DNA of 10,043 nucleotides, from positions 1 through 10,043 of the forward strand of contig JAUIHJ010000268.1 in NCBI GenBank assembly GCA_030432015.1, given 5' to 3'. This document shows positions 1 through 5,416 of this stretch, piece after piece. This DNA is from a bacterium (lineage in GTDB: Bacteria > Planctomycetota > Planctomycetia > Pirellulales > Pirellulaceae). Made by a program: the position numbers and the translations under genes. Within the stretch, counting starts at the first letter, position 1. The number at the start of each line of letters is the position of its first letter. The notes under the pieces were generated by a model, which did not search any database, had not been told where the DNA came from, and saw only the letters and a list, made by a program, of their open reading frames with translations.

Positions 1-170
1 GGACCAATACCTGAATTGGCGCGTCGATCTACGGCGGTTGAAGAGCCGCCATCGTCGGACCGCGCCAGATTCATCGTGATCGGCCGAAATCGAAGCACGC
101 AGTGCCAGTCGATGCGTTTGACGCAACCCGCACATTCGCTGACGCTGCTGAGCTTGTAGGAATGGCAAAT

Positions 171-188
171 ATGACACGGTCAAAGTAG
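171..188 (+). other. Possible five-codon leader ORF (MTRSK)
   Basis: An ATG at 171 preceded by AGGAA (158-162, 8 bases upstream) opens a five-codon frame, Met-Thr-Arg-Ser-Lys, that ends in TAG at 186-188. Its first eight bases (ATGACACG) are identical to the start of the cytochrome gene at 273. It could be a leader peptide or a remnant of a partly duplicated start region, or it could be chance. Nothing else supports translation. Confidence 0.15.
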
Positions 189-260
189 GCAGTGGTGCAC
201 GCCGCGAGCACAGCATCGTTCGCATTTACGTCCAATGGCAGCAGGATTGCCACGCAACAC

Positions 261-264
261 GGAG
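261..264 (+). promoter_or_regulatory. Ribosome binding site for the first cytochrome
   Basis: GGAG lies 8 bases before the ATG at 273. This supports 273 over the in-frame GTG at 192: the 27 residues added by the longer form are not signal-like, whereas the form from 273 begins with a basic residue followed by a hydrophobic segment. Confidence 0.6.
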
Positions 265-272
265 TTCGCAAC

Positions 273-1400
273 ATGACACGTTTTTCCCTCTCGTCGGCCG
301 GTCGCTTATGGAATGCCGCAGCACTTGCCGCAACGGTATGGTGCTTGACAATCGATGGCTTGGCAATCGATGCGGCCGCCCAGCAGACCGTGCCGCCGGA
401 GAAGGTCAGCGGCCGCCAGGTATGCACGATCTGTCACGTCGCCGAACAAGCTGCGTGGGAAAAGTCGTCGCACAATACCAAGGCCTGGAGCCTGCTCTCG
501 CATCCTAAGGCGGAGGGGTTCGCGAAGGCATTGGGTGTTACCGATATCAAGGGGAATTCCGCCTGCACGCAGTGCCACGGCACACAACAGGTCAAGCAGG
601 GCAAGCTGGTCATCGCGGAAGGAAACTCGTGCGAGTCGTGCCACGGTGGCTCGGGCGGTGCCAACGGCTGGCTCAAGCAGCATTTTGATTTCGGCACGGG
701 CCGCAAGCTGACCCGCGGCATCACCATCGCACAATTGTTGGAAGATCGAGCCAAGGAAACGCCGGCGCATCGTGCTGCGCGCGAGCAAGCTTGCCAGGCA
801 GCGGGCATGAATCGTTCGGCGGATGCCTTCGATATTGCCGCAAATTGCCTGCAGTGCCATCTGGTACCCAATGAGAAACTGATTGACGCTGGACATCCGA
901 TGAGTTCGCGATTCGAGTTCGTCGAATGGGCGCAGGGCGAAGTGCGGCACAACTTTCTGTTCGATCCCACGAAGAACGCAGACGTGCCGACGGGGTGGTC
1001 AGACCGGCAACCGGGTGGCACCGCCGACAGCCGAAAACGCCTGATGTATGTCGCCGGCCAACTAGCCGATCTGTTCGTGAATTTGCAGATTCGGGCCAAC
1101 GTCACCAGCGTGAAGCGCCGATCGTTGGGCGACGAGGCGAACGATCGCATACTCGATATCCACGAGGCGCTGACGGAGGCCAACATTGCGGACCTTGCAG
1201 AGCTGTTGACGGCGCTTGGCAAGTTGGACAAGAAAACATTGGGCACGATCACCGACGGCGATCCGCAGAAATATGGTGGCGCCGCGCAGGCTGTCGAGGC
1301 CGTCGCGAGGAAGTTTGTGGCGGCCAACCAAGACGGCAGCAAGTTACCGGATAGCATCAAGATCCCCAGCAAGGAAAAGGGTGTCGCATACCAACCTTAG
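273..1400 (+). CDS. Tetrahaem cytochrome c, c554-like, periplasmic
   Basis: This 375-residue protein is probably a periplasmic electron carrier. Residues 1 to about 37 form a signal peptide: basic start (MTR, R11), hydrophobic core, likely cleavage near AAA-Q. Four CXXCH haem-attachment sites follow at residues 51-55 (CTICH), 98-102 (CTQCH), 120-124 (CESCH) and 192-196 (CLQCH). Candidate distal haem ligands include H67 in a W-x3-S-H context, H208 (AGH) and H226 (EVRHNF). The spacing, with haems 2 and 3 close together, resembles the cytochrome c554/c' fold known from Nitrosomonas; this is family recognition by eye. The C-terminal 140 residues are haem-free, probably helical, and end in AYQP. 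The next gene is a clear paralogue with the same haem order and the same ending. No catalytic residues for nitrite or hydroxylamine chemistry are evident, so electron transfer is the safest role. Heading the operon is inferred from spacing. Confidence 0.85.
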   Translation: MTRFSLSSAGRLWNAAALAATVWCLTIDGLAIDAAAQQTVPPEKVSGRQVCTICHVAEQAAWEKSSHNTKAWSLLSHPKAEGFAKALGVTDIKGNSACTQCHGTQQVKQGKLVIAEGNSCESCHGGSGGANGWLKQHFDFGTGRKLTRGITIAQLLEDRAKETPAHRAAREQACQAAGMNRSADAFDIAANCLQCHLVPNEKLIDAGHPMSSRFEFVEWAQGEVRHNFLFDPTKNADVPTGWSDRQPGGTADSRKRLMYVAGQLADLFVNLQIRANVTSVKRRSLGDEANDRILDIHEALTEANIADLAELLTALGKLDKKTLGTITDGDPQKYGGAAQAVEAVARKFVAANQDGSKLPDSIKIPSKEKGVAYQP

Positions 1401-1435
1401 TCGCGACTCAAGAACCACTCCGGCATTTCGCCCGT

Positions 1436-1499
1436 CGAGCTGGCCGTCCATCGAGCTGGCCGTCCATCGAGCTGGCCGTCCGCCGAGTTGGCCGCCTGG
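1436..1499 (+). repeat. Four tandem copies of a 16-bp repeat
   Basis: The unit CGAGCTGGCCGTCCAT occurs exactly at 1436-1451 and 1452-1467. It recurs at 1468-1483 with the last two bases changed to GC, and at 1484-1499 in a more diverged form (CGAGTTGGCCGCCTGG). The copies abut without spacers and lie in the 182-base gap between the two paralogous tetrahaem genes. A 16-base period is not a multiple of three, so the array is unlikely to encode a peptide repeat. The copies grow less alike from left to right. It may be a slippage-derived minisatellite or a set of binding or RNA-structure elements; the sequence does not decide which. Confidence 0.9.
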
Positions 1500-1567
1500 C
1501 CGGGGGAACGTCGCGATTCTCGGTTTGGCGGCGGCAGCTACCTTGAAGAAATTGTTGTTGCGTCCTG

Positions 1568-1575
1568 AAAGGAAG
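1568..1575 (+). promoter_or_regulatory. Strong ribosome binding site before a TTG start
   Basis: AAAGGAAG ends 7 bases before TTG at 1583. It is the best ribosome-binding match in the region and fixes TTG as the likely start. The residues that follow form a basic then hydrophobic signal segment, which fits. Confidence 0.6.
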
Positions 1576-1582
1576 TAAGACC

Positions 1583-2785
1583 TTGCGTGAGAGCTCGTGC
1601 CGTACGGCGACGTATTTGACAGGGGTGGTCAGTGCGCTGACGCTCTGTGGTGTTGCCTGGCTGAACTGGCAGTGGGCGGATCTTGCGTTGGCCGATGATC
1701 TGCCGGCGCCCGAAGCGATTGTGCCATCTCAATCGGCGACTCCAAGCCGTGTCGAAGGTCACGAGAAGTGCCTTGACTGTCACCAACTGGAAGTTCAGGC
1801 GTGGCTGGCATCGAAGCACGCAACGCGGGCCTTCGATCTTCTCCGCACAGCACCAACGGCCCGCGAATACGCGGAGAATCTCGGCATTCGCCCGACGGAC
1901 ATCGCCCGTAAGTCGCTCTGCGTTACATGCCACGCGACACCGCGCCAGGGTCATGCGGGGAACGCGACGGTCATCGCCGGTGTTTCCTGCGAAGCCTGCC
2001 ATAACGCTGCGGGAGGGGAAGACGGTTGGCTCAACCTGCACGCCGTCTACGGCCCGCGAGGTGCCCGCCGCACCGACGAGTCCGCCCGACATCGAGCCGC
2101 TCGGGTCGCTAAATGCGAACAGGCGGGACAGCTCCGATCGGCCAACGCTTACCAACTGATCAAGCGTTGCTTTGCCTGCCATGTCGTTGGCGACGAAGCA
2201 CTCGCCGAGGCGGGCCACGAGCATGGTGATCGTTTTGAAGTGGTCGAGAAAATGATGGGAGAAGTTCGACATAACTTCTTTCTGGACGCTCGGGAAAACG
2301 CTCTGACCGCGACCCTCTGGACAGACGCCTTGCAACACGGTCCCGGTCGCACCGCGACCGGACGGCTACGCGTTCTGTTCGTCGTCGGGCAACTCGTCGA
2401 TGCGGAGACGAGTCTCCGAAGTCTGGCTCGAGCGACTGACGAAAACGATTTCTCCGACTTGATGGTCGAGCGAATCGAAGATGCGTTTGGGCTGCTAGCC
2501 GAAGATTTGCTCGAAGAGCTGGAAACAACCAGGCTTCCGGAAATCGAGCGGTTCGTGGAGGTGGTCGAGCCGGTCATCGAGAAACTCGACGATGACGGTT
2601 TCGACCCGGCGGACCATCAGCTCTATCTCCAGGCCGCCGAGCAGGTGGCCAACATTGCCAAGGCATTTGCGAAACGGGATGGAAGCGCGCTCACCGAAAT
2701 CGATGGGCTCGACCTGATTCCTCCGGGACCGTTCGACGCGATCTACCAGCCGGCCGGCGTCGCCCAACCCGCCGACCAGCGATAA
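1583..2785 (+). CDS. Tetrahaem cytochrome c, c554-like, second paralogue
   Basis: This 400-residue protein is a paralogue of the preceding cytochrome and is probably also a periplasmic electron carrier. It starts at TTG with a good ribosome binding site. Residues 1 to about 38 form a signal sequence (hydrophobic 11-29, then ALADD). CXXCH sites lie at 63-67 (CLDCH), 113-117 (CVTCH), 136-140 (CEACH) and 196-200 (CFACH). It shares with its neighbour the W-x3-S-K/S-H segment after haem 1 (H79), the GGxxGWL stretch after haem 3, AHRAAR/RHRAAR before haem 4, AGH (H212), the GEVRHNF block (H230), a GQL motif in the helical C-terminal half and a YQP near the end. The C-terminal 170 residues are haem-free and rich in acidic residues (about 290-350), unlike the more basic first copy, so the two may have different partners. 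The gap to the next gene is 57 bases, with no terminator seen. Confidence 0.85.
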   Translation: MRESSCRTATYLTGVVSALTLCGVAWLNWQWADLALADDLPAPEAIVPSQSATPSRVEGHEKCLDCHQLEVQAWLASKHATRAFDLLRTAPTAREYAENLGIRPTDIARKSLCVTCHATPRQGHAGNATVIAGVSCEACHNAAGGEDGWLNLHAVYGPRGARRTDESARHRAARVAKCEQAGQLRSANAYQLIKRCFACHVVGDEALAEAGHEHGDRFEVVEKMMGEVRHNFFLDARENALTATLWTDALQHGPGRTATGRLRVLFVVGQLVDAETSLRSLARATDENDFSDLMVERIEDAFGLLAEDLLEELETTRLPEIERFVEVVEPVIEKLDDDGFDPADHQLYLQAAEQVANIAKAFAKRDGSALTEIDGLDLIPPGPFDAIYQPAGVAQPADQR

Positions 2786-2842
2786 ACTGCCACTCCTGCT
2801 TCACGACCACCTTCGGCAACGGCCCGGAACTGACTAACCAGC

Positions 2843-4564
2843 ATGCCCATTCTCGAATCGATCCAGCGTCCCGAACGATGGAGTGTGCCGTTTTCGACCG
2901 AGATGACGGACGCTGACATCGATCGGTTGCTCGAGGTCAAACCGCTATGCGATCTCGATCCAACACAGTTTCGCGGTAAGTTCACCTTGCGCGGGATTCT
3001 ACAGAACGATGCCCGCTTGGTGCGATACCGGAAGGGCGACATCATTGTTCGCCAAGGTGACTGGGGCAATTCCGCATTCTTCGTGATCTCGGGTTCGGTG
3101 CGCGTCGATCTGCAAGCCACGACCAGCCTGCCGGGCGAGGTTCTGGGACGGCAGAAAGTACGCCGCAAGAGCGCCTGGCAGGTGCTTGCACAACTGTGGA
3201 ATTTCCGCCGAGAGCCGGAGGTTCGCGATGTCGCCAGCTATCGCGAGGACGCCCGTATCGGTTCGCGCGGCAGCGGGGAACAGACACGTATCTACCTGCA
3301 AGATATTTCGGCGGTGTTGGACACGTACCGCACTGCTGTGATCAAGGCCGGACAGTTTTTCGGCGAGAATGCCGCCCTTGGCCGTACGCCGCGCCAAGCG
3401 ACCGTGTTTGCCGATCAGCCGACCGAATTGCTGGAAATCCGCTGGCAAGGTCTCCGCGATCTGATGCGCCGCGATACAGGGATCCGCGATCATATCGACC
3501 AGGTGTTCCGCGAACGTGGGCTGGAATGGTTCCTGCTCAATACACCCATCTTTCAACATCTCGACAAGTCGGAGGTTGCGCAGCTGGTCAACCAGGCCGA
3601 ATTTGAAACGCACGGCCAATATGATTGGGCAGGTAGTTTCAAACGCCTGGCACGACACGGGGCAGATACCAATCTGCAGCACGAGCCCCTAATTGCTGAA
3701 GAGGGACACCATCCCAACGGAGTCGTGATCGTGCGCAGCGGGCTGGCCAGGTTAAGCCGGCGTCACGAGCATGGACATCGGACGGTGGGATACCTGACAC
3801 CCGGACATATTTACGGCCTGGACGAGATCGTCGATGGTTGGCTGGGGAAATCGCCCAAGCCGCTCAAGAACAGCCTGCGCGCGATTGGGATGGCCACCGT
3901 CATCATCATTCCCACGAAGTTGATCGAATCGCTGCTCTTGGAAAAGACAGGTCGGCGAAATATTTCTCGACGGACGGCGACCGGTGGCGATCCATTAATC
4001 AAACGACCGGTGATTGACACCACACGGATCAATCCGGATTTTGTCGAATTCCTGGTGCAAAACCGTTATGTCAACGGCACTGCGACGATGCTCATCGACA
4101 TGGATCGCTGCACGCGCTGCGACGATTGTGTCCGAGCGTGTGCCGCGACGCACGACAATAACCCGCGGTTTCTTCGCAACGGGCCGATCCAGAACAACAT
4201 CATGGTCGCCAATGCATGCATGCATTGCGAAGATCCAGTCTGCATGATCGAATGCCCGACCGGTGCAATCCATCGGCAAGTCGAGGAAGGTCAGGTTGTC
4301 ATCAATGATCAGACCTGTATCGGCTGTGGCGCCTGCGCGAGCAATTGTCCGTATGACGCCATTCGAATTGTTGAGGTTCGCCACAAGCGGGGCGATTTTA
4401 TTCGCGATGACAGGAAACACGCTCCGATCGTCAAAGCGACCAAGTGCGATCTCTGTGCCGATCAATGGACTGGCCCCGCCTGCCAGAACGCGTGCCCGCA
4501 CGATGCGCTGGTGCGGATGGAAATGCGTGACGTTCAAAAATTGACGGAATGGTACACTCGCTAA
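2843..4564 (+). CDS. cNMP-binding-like domains fused to a four-cluster ferredoxin
   Basis: This 573-residue soluble protein combines ligand sensing and electron transfer. Residues about 45-226 form a cyclic-nucleotide-binding-like beta-roll, interrupted by an insertion of about 70 residues (93-165). Its phosphate-binding cassette is recognisable: FGE at 173-175 and R184 in TPRQATV, close to the kinase/CRP pattern. Residues about 232-370 look like a second, degenerate copy that lacks the GE and Arg. Residues 416-573 form a DMSO-reductase-beta/HybA/PsrB-type ferredoxin with 16 cysteines in four groups: 423/426/429/433, 459/462/467/471, 492/495/498/502 and 535/538/547/551, predicted to hold four [4Fe-4S] clusters. 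There is no signal peptide or twin-arginine motif, so it should stay in the cytoplasm, unlike many exported relatives. No helix-turn-helix is present, so it is not a CRP/FNR transcription factor. An in-frame stop at 2831 makes ATG 2843 the first available ATG; its ribosome binding site is weak. It probably passes electrons to or from the membrane cytochrome encoded next. Confidence 0.85.
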   Translation: MPILESIQRPERWSVPFSTEMTDADIDRLLEVKPLCDLDPTQFRGKFTLRGILQNDARLVRYRKGDIIVRQGDWGNSAFFVISGSVRVDLQATTSLPGEVLGRQKVRRKSAWQVLAQLWNFRREPEVRDVASYREDARIGSRGSGEQTRIYLQDISAVLDTYRTAVIKAGQFFGENAALGRTPRQATVFADQPTELLEIRWQGLRDLMRRDTGIRDHIDQVFRERGLEWFLLNTPIFQHLDKSEVAQLVNQAEFETHGQYDWAGSFKRLARHGADTNLQHEPLIAEEGHHPNGVVIVRSGLARLSRRHEHGHRTVGYLTPGHIYGLDEIVDGWLGKSPKPLKNSLRAIGMATVIIIPTKLIESLLLEKTGRRNISRRTATGGDPLIKRPVIDTTRINPDFVEFLVQNRYVNGTATMLIDMDRCTRCDDCVRACAATHDNNPRFLRNGPIQNNIMVANACMHCEDPVCMIECPTGAIHRQVEEGQVVINDQTCIGCGACASNCPYDAIRIVEVRHKRGDFIRDDRKHAPIVKATKCDLCADQWTGPACQNACPHDALVRMEMRDVQKLTEWYTR

Positions 4565-4591
4565 CGTAATGCTTTCCCGAAGCCTTGCCGC

Positions 4592-5416
4592 ATGAAACGA
4601 CTTGCCGCGCGACGAACTCGAAACCTGACGATCTTGATCGTCGCGGTCTTCGCATTCCTTGGGTGCAGCGCGCTCGCGACGATCGCGCTGCGCGACACCG
4701 CGCGGCTCAGCGGGTGGCTGTTGTTGACGTTGATCATTTTTCTGGCTGCCTACAATCTGCGCAAAAAGTTGCCCTTTCTTCCTTTGGGGTCATCGGCTGC
4801 CTGGCTGCAATTTCATATCTACACGGGGTTTTTCACGGCAGTTGCGTTTGGCATTCACATTGCCTGGCGGATTCCTCGCGGACCGTTTGAGATCGTGCTG
4901 GCGGCACTCTACCTGACCGTATTTGCCAGCGGTGTCGTCGGATTGTTCTTGTCTCGGTCGTTAGCGAGGCGTTTGACGACGCGGGGTGACGAGGTCATGT
5001 TCGAGCGCATTCCGGTGTACCGGCGGCAACTGCAGCACGAAGTCGAAACTCAGGTCTTGGCTTTCCTGACTGCATCCGATTCCAGTGCAGTTGCTCAGTT
5101 CTATGCGGATCGACTGGAGCCTTTTTTTTCCCGCACACGTCATTTTTGGCAACACCTGGCCCAGTCCAATCGGCCCTGCGTCGCGTTGCTGAACGAAATC
5201 AGTTCATATGACCGCTATTTGAATGCGGACGAACGCGAGGCGATGCAACGGCTGGCCAAGCAGGTTCGCAAGAAGGACGACCTGGATTATCAGTTCGCCC
5301 TGCAGGCGACGCTCAAGTATTGGTTGTTCGGACATGTCCCCCTCACCTACGCGCTGCTCGCGTTTGCGGTCTTCCATTTGCTGTTGGTCTCGGCCTTCTC
5401 CGGAGGCGGTCGATGA
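4592..5416 (+). CDS. Membrane di-haem cytochrome b-like protein
   Basis: This 274-residue protein is predicted to have five transmembrane helices: about 11-33, 41-56, 69-91, 97-120 and 246-268. Helix 3 carries H75 and H89, and helix 5 carries H248 and H262. Both pairs are separated by 13 residues, the spacing used by helices B and D of the bc1-complex cytochrome b and by ferric-reductase-type proteins to hold two stacked b haems. With one helix between them, helices 3 and 5 run parallel, so H75-H248 and H89-H262 are the likely ligand pairs. Positive charges (NLRKK, SRSLARR) put the N-terminus and the 122-245 loop in the cytoplasm; that soluble loop of about 120 residues could dock the ferredoxin. 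The protein ends SFSGGGR-like just after helix 5. The gene starts 27 bases after its upstream neighbour and overlaps the next by ATGA. It matches no well-characterised family that I can name. A transmembrane or quinone-linked electron-transfer role is inferred. Confidence 0.75.
   Translation: MKRLAARRTRNLTILIVAVFAFLGCSALATIALRDTARLSGWLLLTLIIFLAAYNLRKKLPFLPLGSSAAWLQFHIYTGFFTAVAFGIHIAWRIPRGPFEIVLAALYLTVFASGVVGLFLSRSLARRLTTRGDEVMFERIPVYRRQLQHEVETQVLAFLTASDSSAVAQFYADRLEPFFSRTRHFWQHLAQSNRPCVALLNEISSYDRYLNADEREAMQRLAKQVRKKDDLDYQFALQATLKYWLFGHVPLTYALLAFAVFHLLLVSAFSGGGR
5402..5406 (+). promoter_or_regulatory. Ribosome binding site deciding the decahaem start
   Basis: GGAGG lies 6 bases before ATG 5413, inside the end of the membrane cytochrome gene. 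Together with the ATGA overlap it supports 5413 over the in-frame upstream ATG at 5320, which would add 31 residues encoded within the preceding gene. Confidence 0.7.

Larger units (their letters stand above)
1..272. other. Upstream region without a confident gene
   Basis: I see no convincing complete gene here. The + strand is open in frame 1 from the window edge to a TAG at 157-159, but the 52 residues resemble nothing I recognise. A short hairpin lies at 33-50 (GGCGGTT / GAGCCGCC, one G-T pair, GAAG loop) with no following T-run, so it is not a clear terminator. The minus strand contains a Cys/His-rich stretch at about 3-184 without a usable start (see findings). A mini-ORF lies at 171-188. 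I could not find a well-spaced -35/-10 pair for the first cytochrome gene, although its promoter should lie here if it heads the operon. Confidence 0.5.

Noticed and set aside
33..50. Intrinsic terminator of an upstream gene
   Set aside because: The stem is short and no T-run follows on either strand.
434..1372. Long minus-strand open frame opposite the first cytochrome
   Set aside because: The opposite strand encodes four ordered CXXCH sites with a signal peptide; the minus frame has no recognisable domain and is a shadow.
1436..1499. CRISPR-like array
   Set aside because: The copies are only 16 bp and directly abutting, with no spacers and no cas genes.
1216..1578. + strand open frame across the end of the first cytochrome and the repeat array
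   Set aside because: It overlaps real coding sequence in another frame, and its C-terminal half is the translated 16-bp repeat with no domain.
2843..4564. CRP/FNR-type transcription factor
   Set aside because: No helix-turn-helix follows the cNMP-like domains; the C-terminus is a four-cluster ferredoxin.
5320..5412. Longer start for the decahaem protein
   Set aside because: The extra 31 codons lie inside the membrane cytochrome gene, and GGAGG with an ATGA overlap supports 5413.
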